A stretch of 64,000 bases of DNA from Actinomycetes bacterium (lineage in GTDB: Bacteria > Actinomycetota > Acidimicrobiia > Acidimicrobiales > Palsa-688), in the NCBI GenBank assembly GCA_021838445.1, contig JAKCDU010000013.1, positions 1 through 64,000 of the forward strand, in the 5' to 3' direction. Positions 17,371 through 26,503 of this stretch are shown one piece after another (positions within the stretch are counted from its first letter, which is position 1; every line of letters begins with the position of its first letter). The notes below the pieces were generated by a model that was given only the letters and a program-made list of their open reading frames with translations, had not been told where the DNA came from and made no database searches. The translations under genes and the position numbers were made by a program.

Positions 17371-18042
17371 TCAGCGGCCCCGCTTGGCCTTGGGTGGGGT
17401 GTAGCGGGCGTTGCGGCGGGGTCCGCTCGGGGGTGCCGGTTGCACCCGCCCCCCCCGCCGGTCCTGGGCCGGTCGACCTTTGCGGCCCCGCTCGCGTTGC
17501 TCGTCGCGCTGGCGGGCCCGGGCGGCCATGCCGGTGCGGGCCGCCCCCCGGCGCCCCCCGAGGGTCCGGCTGATGGCCTTGCGCTGGCGCTGGGTGATCA
17601 TGATCCCGTACACGAGGGGGAAGATGAGCGCGAGGAGGTGAGCCAGGTACAGCGAGTTGGGGGCCTTCGGGAGGGTCACGAAGAATGCCGCGGCGATGGC
17701 CGCCAGGCCCACCACCGTGCGGTTGCGGGTGGATATCAGCGCCATGTACCCGAGCGAGGCGACCACCCCGATGACCTCGAGGGTGGTCTGGGGATGGGCC
17801 GGGGCTCCGGCCCCGGTGCGGATGACCAGGTTGAGGATGGCGACCACCAGCAGCTCGATGCCGATGGCGTACCCGTAGGTGGGCTCGGTGCCCCTCAGGC
17901 GCGACGGCGGCAGGCCGTCGTCGACCTCGGGCGGCGCCGGCGGTTCGGGGGGGATGACCTGGAGCGACCCGTCGGGTGGCTCCTCCGCAGAGGTGGCGAC
18001 CCCGGGGCCATTCGGGCGCGAGCGGCGGCGGATGAGGGCCAC
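17371..18042 (-). CDS. Hypothetical membrane protein with four predicted helices
   Basis: This 223-residue protein has a Pro-rich cytosolic N-terminus (1-50). Four hydrophobic segments follow: about 58-75 (IGIELLVVAILNLVI), 87-105, 110-127 (VVGLAAIAAAFFVTL) and 133-150 (AHLLALIFPLVYGIMI). The tail of about 70 residues is very basic and rich in Arg, Gly and Pro, so it may bind nucleic acid or acidic lipid. No known family was recognised. GTG 18042 lies 3 bases after the stop of the upstream gene at 18046, so the two are probably co-transcribed. It converges on tetR. Confidence 0.6.
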   Translation of the reverse strand: MALIRRRSRPNGPGVATSAEEPPDGSLQVIPPEPPAPPEVDDGLPPSRLRGTEPTYGYAIGIELLVVAILNLVIRTGAGAPAHPQTTLEVIGVVASLGYMALISTRNRTVVGLAAIAAAFFVTLPKAPNSLYLAHLLALIFPLVYGIMITQRQRKAISRTLGGRRGAARTGMAARARQRDEQRERGRKGRPAQDRRGGRVQPAPPSGPRRNARYTPPKAKRGR

Positions 18043-18045
18043 GCC

Positions 18046-18639
18046 CTACCCCCTCGCCCCGGACGAACCGGCGGAGGGGTCCCCACGCTCGCCGTCGCCG
18101 CGCTCGTCGGGCGCCGGGCCGGGCGCGTCGGCGGAGGGCGGGGCCGGGGAGGGCGGGTGGGCAGGGGACGGCCCAGGGGAGACCGGCGTCCCGCCGGTCT
18201 GGCGGCCACCTTCGGACAGCAGCCACGGCCGGATTTGCACCACACTCTGCTTGGGACGGCCGTACTCGAACTCGGCCTCCACCGGGAGGTCCTTAGGGGG
18301 CTCGCCGGAGGTCTCCATGACGATGGAGGGATCCTCCTTGCGCTTCTCGAGGGCCTCCTGCAGGCCGAGGGCGAAGCCGGTCAGGATGGCGCCGGCGGCG
18401 CTGCGGCGGCGCCAGGCCTCCAACTTGGGGGGAAGCGCCGTGCTCGGCGGAGCAATCGCCTCCTCGGCATCTATGAGCCGCCCGAAGTCCAGCTCGTCGG
18501 CGGGGTCGGCGCCCCCGGCGGGGGGACCGGCGGCCCCGGCGTGGGGGGCGGCGGCCCCGGAGCCGGCCGGCTCGTCGGGCGTCGCGTCACCGTCGGAGCG
18601 GTCGCGGTTGGATTCCACGTGGTTCAGGCTACCGGTCAC
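18046..18639 (-). CDS. Hypothetical protein with low-complexity ends
   Basis: This 197-residue protein has a conserved-looking core at about residues 48-137, containing LDFGRLIDAEEAI, a helical segment AAGAILTGFALGLQEALE and EFEYGRPKQSVVQIRPWLL. The ends are rich in Pro, Gly, Ser and Asp and are probably disordered. I do not recognise the family. The start is GTG 18639; a GTG about 21 bases further in is also possible. It may form a transcription unit with the membrane protein that follows. Confidence 0.55.
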   Translation of the reverse strand: MTGSLNHVESNRDRSDGDATPDEPAGSGAAAPHAGAAGPPAGGADPADELDFGRLIDAEEAIAPPSTALPPKLEAWRRRSAAGAILTGFALGLQEALEKRKEDPSIVMETSGEPPKDLPVEAEFEYGRPKQSVVQIRPWLLSEGGRQTGGTPVSPGPSPAHPPSPAPPSADAPGPAPDERGDGERGDPSAGSSGARG

Positions 18640-18661
18640 CCGGATCGAGGGACAGAAGCGG

Positions 18662-20131
18662 TCAGGCCGACGGCAGCGGCGCGGGAAGCAGCGACTCGCC
18701 CATCAAGAAGCGGTCCACGTGCATGGCCGCCGAGCGGCCCTCGGCGATGGCCCACACGATGAGGCTCTGGCCCCGCCCGGCGTCGCCGCACACGTACACC
18801 CCCGGGCGCGACGTGCCGTAGTCGGGTCCGCGGGAGATGGTCCCCCGGCCCGTCAGCTCCAGCCCGAGGGCCTCGGCCAGGGCCGGCTCGGGCCCCGAGA
18901 AGCCCAGGGCCAGGAGCACCAGCTCACAGGGCAGCTCGAACTCGCTGCCCTCGACGGGCTCGAAGGTGGTGCGGCCGTCCACCGACTTCATGGCCACCTG
19001 ACAGGCCCGCAGGGCCCGCACTTGACCCGAGCCGTCGTCGACGAACTCCACGGTGTTGACCGAGAACACCCGGTCGCCGCCCTCCTCGTGGGCCGAGGAC
19101 GTGCGGAACACCAGCGGCCAGGTCGGCCACGGGGTGGAGGGATCGCGCGAGTCGGGGGGCCGGGGCATGATCTCGAACTGCTTCACCGATGCCGCCCCGT
19201 GGCGCAGCACCGTCCCGAGGCAGTCGGCACCCGTGTCACCGCCACCGATGATGACGACGTTCTTGCCCTTGGCGTTGATGGCGCAGGCCGACACCGGGTC
19301 CTCGGCGTCCACGGCCCGGTTGGCCAGCGGCAGGACCTCCATGGCGTGGTGGATACCGGCCAGCGATCGTCCGGGTATGGACAGATCCCGGGGGAACGTG
19401 GCGCCGACCGCGACCACCACCGCGTCGTGGGCCGCGGCCAACTCCTCGGCGGCGAGGATCCCCTCGCCGGCGTCCGCCGGGCCAACCGTCACCCCCGACA
19501 CGAAAGCGGTGCCCTCAGCCTCCATCTGGGCCAAACGGCGGTCCAGGTGCCGCTTCTCCATCTTGAACTCGGGGATTCCGTAGCGCAACAGACCGCCCGG
19601 GGCGTCGGCTCGTTCGTAGACCGTGACCGAGTGGCCGGCGCGGGTCAACTGCTGGGCGGCGGCCAGCCCGGCCGGGCCGGACCCGATGACCGCGACCCGC
19701 TTCCCGGTGACCCGGCTCGGCGCCACGGGGGTCACCCAACCCTCGTCCCACGCCCGGTCGATGATGGTCACCTCGACCTGTTTGATGGTTACCGGATCGT
19801 CGTTGATCCCCAGCACGCAGGCCGCCTCGCAGGGCGCCGGGCACAGCCTCCCGGTGAACTCCGGGAAATTATTGGTGGCGTGGAGCCGCTCGATGGCAGC
19901 CCGCCATTCGTCCTTGTAGACCAGGTCGTTCCAGTCCGGGATGAGATTGCCGAGGGGGCACCCGTCGTTGCAGAAGGGTATCCCGCAGTCCATGCACCGG
20001 CTGGCCTGGGTCCGGAGCCGGTCGGCCTGGAACGGCTCGTAGACCTCCCGCCAGTCCCGCAGCCGCACCGGCACGGGCCGGCGGGCCGGCGTCTCGCGCC
20101 GGAACTCCATGAACCCGGTCGGCTTACCCAT
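18662..20131 (-). CDS. gltD: Glutamate synthase small subunit
   Basis: This 489-residue subunit feeds electrons from NADPH to GltB for glutamate synthesis from glutamine and 2-oxoglutarate. Cysteines at 46, 49, 54 and 58 ([13 protein letters not shown]) and at 97, 101 and 105 bind the [4Fe-4S] clusters. FAD- and NADPH-binding glycine motifs follow (GSGPAG at 150-155, then [11 protein letters not shown]). The final FAD motif ([19 protein letters not shown]) is intact. Length is normal for the family. ATG 20131 overlaps the gltB stop by 8 bases, so translation is coupled. It forms a gltBD operon on the minus strand. Confidence 0.95.
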   Translation of the reverse strand: MGKPTGFMEFRRETPARRPVPVRLRDWREVYEPFQADRLRTQASRCMDCGIPFCNDGCPLGNLIPDWNDLVYKDEWRAAIERLHATNNFPEFTGRLCPAPCEAACVLGINDDPVTIKQVEVTIIDRAWDEGWVTPVAPSRVTGKRVAVIGSGPAGLAAAQQLTRAGHSVTVYERADAPGGLLRYGIPEFKMEKRHLDRRLAQMEAEGTAFVSGVTVGPADAGEGILAAEELAAAHDAVVVAVGATFPRDLSIPGRSLAGIHHAMEVLPLANRAVDAEDPVSACAINAKGKNVVIIGGGDTGADCLGTVLRHGAASVKQFEIMPRPPDSRDPSTPWPTWPLVFRTSSAHEEGGDRVFSVNTVEFVDDGSGQVRALRACQVAMKSVDGRTTFEPVEGSEFELPCELVLLALGFSGPEPALAEALGLELTGRGTISRGPDYGTSRPGVYVCGDAGRGQSLIVWAIAEGRSAAMHVDRFLMGESLLPAPLPSA

Positions 20132-23100
20132 GAGCTGCCGCCATCATCGCTTCTTCCACCGGGCGTCCCTCCGCTTCGGCTCGGCGCACCGCTTCGAGCA
20201 CCCGCTTGTAGTCGCGGGGCATGACCTTCACGAACGAGCTGGCCGGCCGCGGCCAGTCCGCCAGCAGCCGTTGGGCCACCGCCGAACCGGTCAGCTCGAG
20301 ATGCCTGCCGAGCACCTCCGACAGCCACCCCGTGTCCCCCTCGTCGCAGTCCTCGAGATCCACCATCTCGCCGTTGAGGTTGGCCCCGAACTGCCCGGCG
20401 TGATCCCACACGTAGGCGATGCCTCCGGACATGCCCGCCCCGAAGTTGCGACCGGTCGGCCCGAGGACGACGACCCGGCCGCCGGTCATGTACTCGCAGC
20501 CGTGGTCTCCGACTCCTTCGACGACGGCCAGGGCCCCGGAGTTGCGCACGCAGAAGCGCTCGCCGACCAGACCGCGGATGTAGGCCTCGCCGCCGGTGGC
20601 GCCGTAGAGGATCACGTTCCCGGCGATGATCTGCTCCTCGGCGACGAATCCCGGAGGAGCGTCAGCCGAGGGCCGCACGATCAGGCGGCCGCCGGAGAGC
20701 CCCTTACCGAGGTAGTCGTTGGCGTCACCGTCGAGGCGCAGCGTCACCCCCCGGGGCACGAAGGCCCCGAAGCTCTGGCCGGCCGATCCGCTGAAGCCCA
20801 GTTGGATGGTCCCATCGGGTAGGCCCTCGGCCCCGTAACGGCGGGATATCTCGGATCCGAGGAGGGTCCCGACGGTCCGGTTGACGTTCCGGATGGGATA
20901 GGACCGCCGGACCGGACGGGCGTCGTCGAGGGCGGGGGCGCAGTCGGCGATGATGGTCCGGTCGAGGGCTCGCTCGAGGCCGTGGTCCTGGCGGCTGACG
21001 CAGTGGCGGGCGTCGGCCTCGCCGACCGCAGGCAGGGCCAGGATGGGGGACAGGTCGAGCCCCTTGGCCTTCCAGTGGTCGAGCGCGCCCTGAGTGTCGA
21101 GAAGTTCGGGATGCCCGATGATCTCGTCGAGAGAACGGTAACCGAGGGCAGCAAGCAGCTCACGGACCTCTTCGGCGATGTACTCGAAGAACGTGACCAC
21201 GAACTCCGGGCGGCCACTGAAGCGCTTGCGCAGCTCCGGGTTCTGGGTGGCGATACCGACCGGGCAGGTGTCGAGGTGGCAGACCCGCATCATGATGCAA
21301 CCGCTCACCACGAGCGGCGCGCTGGCGAAGCCGAACTCCTCGGCCCCGAGCAGCGCGGCCACCACCACGTCCCGGCCCGTCTTGAGCTGGCCGTCCACCT
21401 GCACCACGATCCGGTCGCGCAGCCGGTTGGCGAGCAGGGTCTGCTGGGTTTCGGCCAGGCCCAGCTCCCACGGCGCCCCGGCATGCTTCAGCGACGTGAG
21501 CGGGGAGGCACCGGTACCGCCGTCGTGGCCCGAGATCAGCACCACGTCGGCGTGGGCCTTCGACACGCCGGCGGCCACGGTCCCCACGCCGACCTCGGCC
21601 ACCAGCTTCACGTGGATGCGGGCCCGGTCGTTGGCGTTCTTCAGGTCGTAGATGAGCTGGGCCAGGTCCTCGATGGAGTAGATGTCGTGGTGGGGCGGCG
21701 GGGAGATGAGGCCGACACCGGGTGTGGAGTAACGGGTTCGGGCGATCCACGGGTAGACCTTGTGGCCGGGCAGCTGGCCGCCCTCACCCGGCTTGGCCCC
21801 CTGGGCCATCTTGATCTGGATGTCGTCGGCGTTGACCAGGTACTCGCTGGTCACGCCGAAGCGGCCGGACGCCACCTGCTTGATGGCGCTGCGACGCAGA
21901 TCGCCGTTGGGATCGGGCGTGAAGCGGTCGGAGTCCTCACCCCCCTCCCCGGTGTTGGATCGGGCACCGAGCCGGTTCATGGCGATGGCCAGCGTCTCGT
22001 GGGCCTCGGCCGAGATGGACCCGTAGGACATGGCCCCGGTGCTGAACCGGGCCACTATCGACGACACCGGCTCGACGTCGTCGATCGGAATCGGCTCCCG
22101 GCCGCGCTCTTCGGCTGTGCGCAGGCGGAACAGCCCTCTCAGGGTGGCCAGCCGAGCGGCTTGCTGGTCGACCGCGGCGGTGTACTGCTTGAAGATGTCG
22201 TAGCGCTGAGAGCGGGTCGCGTGCTGGAGCTTGTGCACCGTCGTCGGGTTGAAGAGGTGGTATTCCCCCTCACGCCGCCACTGGTACTCGCCGCCCACTT
22301 CCACGTCACGATGGGCCATCTCGCTCGGCCGGTCGGGCCACGCCCGGTGGTGCCTGAGGAGGACCTCCTGGGCGATCTGGTCGAGGCCCACACCCTCGAT
22401 CCGGCTCACCGTTCCGGTGAAGTAGCGGTCCACCACCTCCGAGGAGAGCCCTATGGCCTCGAAGACCTGGGCGCCGGTGTATGAAGCCACCGTGGAGATG
22501 CCCATCTTGGACATCACCTTGAGGATGCCCTTCCCGCAGGCCTTGATGTAGTTCAGCACGGCCTTGCGGGGATTGATGGTGCCCAGGTCGCCCTGGCGCA
22601 CCATGTCAGTGATGGTGTCGAATGCCAGATAGGGGTTGATGGCCGCGGCGCCGTAGCCGAGCAGCAGGGCCATGTGGTGCACCTCCCGGGCTTCGCCGGT
22701 CTCGACCACCAGGCCCACCCGGGTCCGGGACTTCTCCTGGATGAGATGGTGGTGCACGGCGCTGACGAGGAGCAGGGCCGGGATGGGGGCCAACTCCGAG
22801 GAGGCGTGCCGGTCGCTCAGGATGATGATCTTGGCGCCCTGCTCGATGGCCTCGCTCACCTTGGCGCATATTTCGGCCAAGGCCTGCGCCATGGCTGCGC
22901 CGGGGGAGGCGGCGGTGGCGTCAAAGAGACCGTCGATGGTGAATGACTGCCAGCCCGGTTGGGTGCCGTCCTCATTGATGTACATCAGCTTGGCCAGATC
23001 CTCGTTGGTGAGGATGGGCTGCGGCATGACGATCTGGTTGCAGCTGGCCGGATCAGGAGCCAGCAGGTTCCGCTCCGGACCGATGGTCCCCGAAAGCGAG

Positions 23101-24662
23101 GTGACCAGCTCTTCGCGGATGGCGTCCAGGGGAGGATTGGTGACCTGGGCGAACAGCTGCGAGAAGTAGTCGTAGAGGAGCCTGGGACGATCCGACAGCA
23201 CGGCGATGGGCGTGTCGGTCCCCATGGAGCCGATCGGCTCCACGCCCGCCCGGGCCATGGGGCCGACCAGAATCTTCATGTCCTCCTGGGTCCAGCCGAA
23301 GAGCCTCTGATGGGTGACCACCGAGGAGTGCTGGGGGGTCAGGGTGAACCGGGGAGCCAGGTCGTCGAAGTGGATCTGGTTCTCCGAGAGCCAGTCGAGG
23401 TACGGGTGCTCGGCGGCGAGGGCCGACTTGATCTCCTCGTCGGCGACGATCCGCCCCTCGGAGGTGTCCACGAGGAACATCCGCCCCGGCTGCAGGCGGC
23501 CCCGCTGCACGACCTTGGAAGGGTCGATGTCGAGGACCCCGACCTCGGAGGCCATGACCACCAGGCCGTCGTCGGTCACCCAGTAGCGGGACGGCCGCAG
23601 GCCGTTGCGGTCGAGGACCGCCCCGATGAGGGTCCCGTCGGTGAACGCGATCGACGCCGGACCGTCCCACGGCTCCATCATGGCGGCGTGGAACTGGTAG
23701 AACGCCCGTCGGAGCGGGTCCATGGTGCGGTGGTTCTCCCAGGCCTCGGGGATCATCATCAACACCGCATGGGGTAGCGACCGTCCCCCCAGGTGCAGCA
23801 GTTCCAGCACCTCGTCGAAGCTGGCCGAGTCGCTGGCCCCGGGGGTGATGATGGGGAACACGCGGGAGATGTCACCGGGGAGCACATCGCTGCGCAGGAG
23901 GGACTCCCGGGCCCGCATCCAGTTGCGGTTGCCCTGGAGGGTGTTGATCTCGCCGTTGTGGGCGATGTAGCGGTACGGGTGGGCGAGCGGCCAGCTCGGG
24001 AAGGTGTTGGTCGAGAAGCGGCTGTGCACCAGCGCCAGCGCCGTGTCCACCCGGTCGTCCGTGAGGTCAGGGAAGAACGGGCCGACCTGGGGCGCAGTCA
24101 GCATCCCCTTGTAGACGATGGTCCGGCTGGAGAACGACGGGAAGTAGACCCCCGCCACCTCGTGCTCGATGCGCTTGCGCAGGATGAATGCCCGGCGCTC
24201 GAGGTCCATGCCCTCGTAGCCGGCGACGAAGAGCTGCTGGAACCCCGGCATGGCTGCGAGCGCGATGCTGCCCAGTTCCGACGGGTCGACGGGCAGGTCC
24301 CGCCAGCCCAGGACGGTCAATCCCTCGGCCACGACGATCTTCTCCACGGCTTCCCGGAAACCGTCGAGGTCCCGGGGCACGAAGGCGATACCGGTGGCGT
24401 ATGCGCCGGCCGGGGGGAGAGCGAAGCTGACTGCCTCCCGGTAGAAGGCGTCGGGTATCTGGATGAGGATGCCGGCACCGTCGCCGGTATTGGTCTCGGC
24501 GCCGGACGCGCCGCGGTGCTCGAGGTGGCAGAGGCTGTCGAGGCCCATCTTCACCATCCGGTGAGTGCGGCGCCCGTGCATATCCACCACGAAGGCGACA
24601 CCGCACGCGTCGTGCTCGAACTCGGGGCGGTACAGACCAAAGCGCGTGTTGGGTCCAGCCAC
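20124..24662 (-). CDS. gltB: Glutamate synthase large subunit
   Basis: This large subunit of about 1512 residues has four parts. The class II glutaminase domain uses an N-terminal Cys nucleophile (HDACGVAF, about residue 20 here) that is exposed when a short propeptide is cut. A central domain follows, then an FMN-binding synthase domain ([38 protein letters not shown]). The [3Fe-4S] ligands lie in [15 protein letters not shown], and a beta-helix domain ([27 protein letters not shown] region) closes the protein. GTG 24662 is chosen for a GGAAGG ribosome site 6 bases upstream; GTG 24692 is an alternative that lengthens the propeptide. gltD follows. Confidence 0.95.
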   Translation of the reverse strand: MAGPNTRFGLYRPEFEHDACGVAFVVDMHGRRTHRMVKMGLDSLCHLEHRGASGAETNTGDGAGILIQIPDAFYREAVSFALPPAGAYATGIAFVPRDLDGFREAVEKIVVAEGLTVLGWRDLPVDPSELGSIALAAMPGFQQLFVAGYEGMDLERRAFILRKRIEHEVAGVYFPSFSSRTIVYKGMLTAPQVGPFFPDLTDDRVDTALALVHSRFSTNTFPSWPLAHPYRYIAHNGEINTLQGNRNWMRARESLLRSDVLPGDISRVFPIITPGASDSASFDEVLELLHLGGRSLPHAVLMMIPEAWENHRTMDPLRRAFYQFHAAMMEPWDGPASIAFTDGTLIGAVLDRNGLRPSRYWVTDDGLVVMASEVGVLDIDPSKVVQRGRLQPGRMFLVDTSEGRIVADEEIKSALAAEHPYLDWLSENQIHFDDLAPRFTLTPQHSSVVTHQRLFGWTQEDMKILVGPMARAGVEPIGSMGTDTPIAVLSDRPRLLYDYFSQLFAQVTNPPLDAIREELVTSLSGTIGPERNLLAPDPASCNQIVMPQPILTNEDLAKLMYINEDGTQPGWQSFTIDGLFDATAASPGAAMAQALAEICAKVSEAIEQGAKIIILSDRHASSELAPIPALLLVSAVHHHLIQEKSRTRVGLVVETGEAREVHHMALLLGYGAAAINPYLAFDTITDMVRQGDLGTINPRKAVLNYIKACGKGILKVMSKMGISTVASYTGAQVFEAIGLSSEVVDRYFTGTVSRIEGVGLDQIAQEVLLRHHRAWPDRPSEMAHRDVEVGGEYQWRREGEYHLFNPTTVHKLQHATRSQRYDIFKQYTAAVDQQAARLATLRGLFRLRTAEERGREPIPIDDVEPVSSIVARFSTGAMSYGSISAEAHETLAIAMNRLGARSNTGEGGEDSDRFTPDPNGDLRRSAIKQVASGRFGVTSEYLVNADDIQIKMAQGAKPGEGGQLPGHKVYPWIARTRYSTPGVGLISPPPHHDIYSIEDLAQLIYDLKNANDRARIHVKLVAEVGVGTVAAGVSKAHADVVLISGHDGGTGASPLTSLKHAGAPWELGLAETQQTLLANRLRDRIVVQVDGQLKTGRDVVVAALLGAEEFGFASAPLVVSGCIMMRVCHLDTCPVGIATQNPELRKRFSGRPEFVVTFFEYIAEEVRELLAALGYRSLDEIIGHPELLDTQGALDHWKAKGLDLSPILALPAVGEADARHCVSRQDHGLERALDRTIIADCAPALDDARPVRRSYPIRNVNRTVGTLLGSEISRRYGAEGLPDGTIQLGFSGSAGQSFGAFVPRGVTLRLDGDANDYLGKGLSGGRLIVRPSADAPPGFVAEEQIIAGNVILYGATGGEAYIRGLVGERFCVRNSGALAVVEGVGDHGCEYMTGGRVVVLGPTGRNFGAGMSGGIAYVWDHAGQFGANLNGEMVDLEDCDEGDTGWLSEVLGRHLELTGSAVAQRLLADWPRPASSFVKVMPRDYKRVLEAVRRAEAEGRPVEEAMMAAAHG

Positions 24663-24736
24663 TGGCGTCCTTCCGGGGGATCGGTGATGCACGTCCTCGC
24701 GCGAAGGGACGACGCTGGCCCTTGCTGCGGCAGATC

Positions 24737-24742
24737 ATAATA
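24737..24742 (-). promoter_or_regulatory. Candidate -10 box of the gltBD operon
   Basis: On the minus strand TATTAT reads from 24742 to 24737, inside an AT-rich patch that stands out from the GC-rich surroundings. Transcription would start near 24730, leaving a leader of roughly 40-70 bases. TTCACC further upstream is a weak -35 with a long 19-base spacer. The evidence is composition and match only. Confidence 0.35.
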
Positions 24743-24862
24743 GAACACAGCTCGGCGGGCAGGTGAACCCATTTTCCGGTCGCGCCAACTCGTCATCGGG
24801 GCGGTGTCTCACACCCCCGGTGGCGCCGCAGATGGACCCGCCGCTACCATGAGCGGACTCAC

Positions 24863-24936
24863 GGGCGCTTGGCTCAGTTGGTTAGAGCGCAGCCTTCACA
24901 CGGCTGAGGTCACAGGTTCGAATCCTGTAGCGCCCA
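24863..24936 (+). tRNA. tRNA-Val (anticodon CAC)
   Basis: This 74-base gene has a perfect acceptor stem (GGGCGCT / AGCGCCC), D arm (GCTC..GAGC), anticodon stem CAGCC/GGCTG with loop TTCACAC (anticodon 24897-24899), variable loop AGGTC and T arm ACAGG-TTCGAAT-CCTGT. Discriminator is A; CCA is not encoded. It reads the GTG codon. Two toxin-antitoxin modules follow within 1.5 kb. Confidence 0.97.
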
Positions 24937-25005
24937 CTTCCGGGGAGACCGAACGCGCCTATTCGAACTCTCCTCCGTGGCTTCGTCGATCAGCCCGCAC
25001 AGGCG

Positions 25006-25230
25006 TCAGGCCGGTCGGGGCAACTCAACGAGACCGATGTCGACCGAGGCCGGCTCCGGGATTGGGAGTCCGTCTTCGGTGAGCCCCTCGAGGTGCATGA
25101 CGATCGCTTCCCTGACGAGCTGTTCGGTCTCCTCGCGCGTTGCGCCGGCGACACCGACACCAGGCAGAGCGGGCACATAGGCGCTCCAGCCGGAGGCGGT
25201 TCGCTCGTACACGACGGTCCAGGTGCTCAA
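25006..25230 (-). CDS. hicB: HicB-family antitoxin
   Basis: This 74-residue protein shows the HicB partial RNase H-like fold pattern: YERTASGWSAYVPALPGVGVAGATREE, then EAIVMHLEGLTEDG near residues 42-55 and an IPEP motif. It should bind and neutralise the HicA RNase. There is no separate DNA-binding domain. The start is TTG 25230, with a strong ribosome site (GGAGG, about 5 bases upstream), overlapping the hicA stop as TTGA. The toxin gene comes first, as is usual for hicAB. Confidence 0.85.
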   Translation of the reverse strand: MSTWTVVYERTASGWSAYVPALPGVGVAGATREETEQLVREAIVMHLEGLTEDGLPIPEPASVDIGLVELPRPA

Positions 25231-25424
25231 CGGTCCTCCCTCGACAATCCGGCCTGCCGGAGAATGCTGCCCAGCGTACCCGGTGCCAGTTCCTGGCCCG
25301 GATTGCCGGCGACGGTCACCCTGCCCGGCTTGACGGGGTGTCGGAACTGGCGATGGCTACCGCGCTGGGCCACCTGGCGCCACCCGTCCCGTTCCAGCAT
25401 TCGGATCACGTCCCGGACCTTCAT
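25227..25424 (-). CDS. hicA: HicA-family toxin (mRNA interferase)
   Basis: This 65-residue protein has a dsRBD-like HicA fold: VRDVIRMLERDGW, the catalytic-histidine motif RGSHRQF, the strand RVTVAGNPGQEL and the end GTLGSILRQAGLS. HicA cleaves mRNA when free of HicB. ATG 25424 is chosen because the family starts right at MKVRDVI; an upstream frame would add about 19 unlikely residues. It is coupled to hicB by a 4-base overlap. It sits close behind tRNA-Val(CAC), a common place for mobile modules. Confidence 0.88.
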   Translation of the reverse strand: MKVRDVIRMLERDGWRQVAQRGSHRQFRHPVKPGRVTVAGNPGQELAPGTLGSILRQAGLSREDR

Positions 25425-25744
25425 CAAGTCGCCGAGGGTAACTGGGGGTTGTGTCATTCTTCCCGCCGGCTGTCGGACCAAGCTGCTCCAGCCGCCGTCG
25501 CAGGTCTGGCAGGTTCGAATACGAGTGCCTACGGCCCCCCTCTAAGGCGTTGTTCGTGCCCGGTACGCGGAAGTAGGTCGGGGGTTCCACTTCGGCGTGT
25601 ACCACCTGAGCTTCACGGTGTGACACCGGGTCACCCACACGGCCCGCCTCGGCACCGGCGATGGGTGGCGCCGCAGCGAGCGACCGAGCCGAAAGCCCGA
25701 CTAGGTGGTACCACACATGGTATCGCGATGGTACCATTTCGAGC
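25425..25744. promoter_or_regulatory. Divergent region between hicAB and vapBC
   Basis: These 320 bases hold both module promoters. TGGTACCA occurs twice (25706-25713 and 25729-25736), 23 bases apart, with ATGGTA (25717-25722) between them. This is a likely VapB/VapBC operator just before the vapB start. CAGGTTCGAAT (25510-25520) is an 11-base match to the T arm of the nearby tRNA-Val. No gene was supported here. Confidence 0.5.
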
Positions 25745-26020
25745 ATGGCGATGAACCTTCGACTGAGTCCTGACGCGGTGGAAGCCGTTCGACGCGAGGC
25801 GGAGCGGACCGGGCGCTCGCAGCAAGAGGTGATCCGCGAGGCCGTTGGCCGCTATCTCGGCCTTGTGACGGGTGAGAGTCCCCGCAGCGAACTTGGCGTG
25901 CTGGTTGCCATGGGGAACGTCCGCCCACCGCGGGCGCCGTCCCGCAAGGTCGTCAAGCGTCTGAGGCTTCCTCCGGGAATGACCAGCACCGATCTCCTCG
26001 ATCGGGGTGACCGGATCTGA
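25745..26020 (+). CDS. vapB: Ribbon-helix-helix antitoxin (VapB-like)
   Basis: This 91-residue protein starts with an RHH DNA-binding fold: a strand at MNLRLSP, then helices AVEAVRREAERTG and SQQEVIREAVGRYLG. The C-terminal half, which should bind the toxin, is basic and Pro-rich. ATG 25745 is used; ATG 25751 would also fit. The vapC start follows its stop after one base. TGGTACCA repeats upstream fit autorepression, as is usual for such modules. Confidence 0.78.
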   Translation: MAMNLRLSPDAVEAVRREAERTGRSQQEVIREAVGRYLGLVTGESPRSELGVLVAMGNVRPPRAPSRKVVKRLRLPPGMTSTDLLDRGDRI

Positions 26021-26021
26021 C

Positions 26022-26441
26022 ATGCGGGTCTACTTCGATAGCAGCGCCTTGATCAAGAGGTCGGTGCAAGAAGCCGAGTCCGACGCGGTAGAGGCAGCAT
26101 TTGACCGCTACGTCAGCGAGGATGCCGTGATCATCTCGTCGTCACTGGCTTGGGTTGAGGTCAGTCGAGCCCTGCGGACGCGGCTCGGCATCGGCTCGTA
26201 TGGCGAAGACGAGATTCACGACGCCGTCGAAGGAGCGCTGGCCGGAGTGGCCGAGCGACTCATCACCGGGGAGGTCATCGGCCTCGCCCGGCGGGTCGCT
26301 CCTCCGCTCCTACGCACGCTCGACGCGATCCATATCGCCACCGCAATCGTGCTCGACGTCGATGAGGTCGTCGTATACGACGATCGCCTGATCGACGCAT
26401 GCCGGTCCAACGGTCTCACCACTGCTGTGCCCGGCCGCTGA
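26022..26441 (+). CDS. vapC: PIN-domain ribonuclease toxin (VapC)
   Basis: This 139-residue PIN-domain protein keeps the acidic metal ligands: Asp in VYFDSSALIK, Glu in WVEVSRAL, and Asp residues in LDAIHIATA and VYDDRLIDA. VapC toxins cut tRNA or rRNA. ATG 26022 is chosen because the domain starts immediately; a longer frame would overlap vapB. Length suits the family. It should be neutralised by the gene just upstream. Confidence 0.88.
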   Translation: MRVYFDSSALIKRSVQEAESDAVEAAFDRYVSEDAVIISSSLAWVEVSRALRTRLGIGSYGEDEIHDAVEGALAGVAERLITGEVIGLARRVAPPLLRTLDAIHIATAIVLDVDEVVVYDDRLIDACRSNGLTTAVPGR

Positions 26442-26503
26442 GGCCCGTGACTTGCCCGGCTGCCAGCCTCGACTCGGGGGCTGCTGCGCCCGGCCGGCTG
26501 AGA

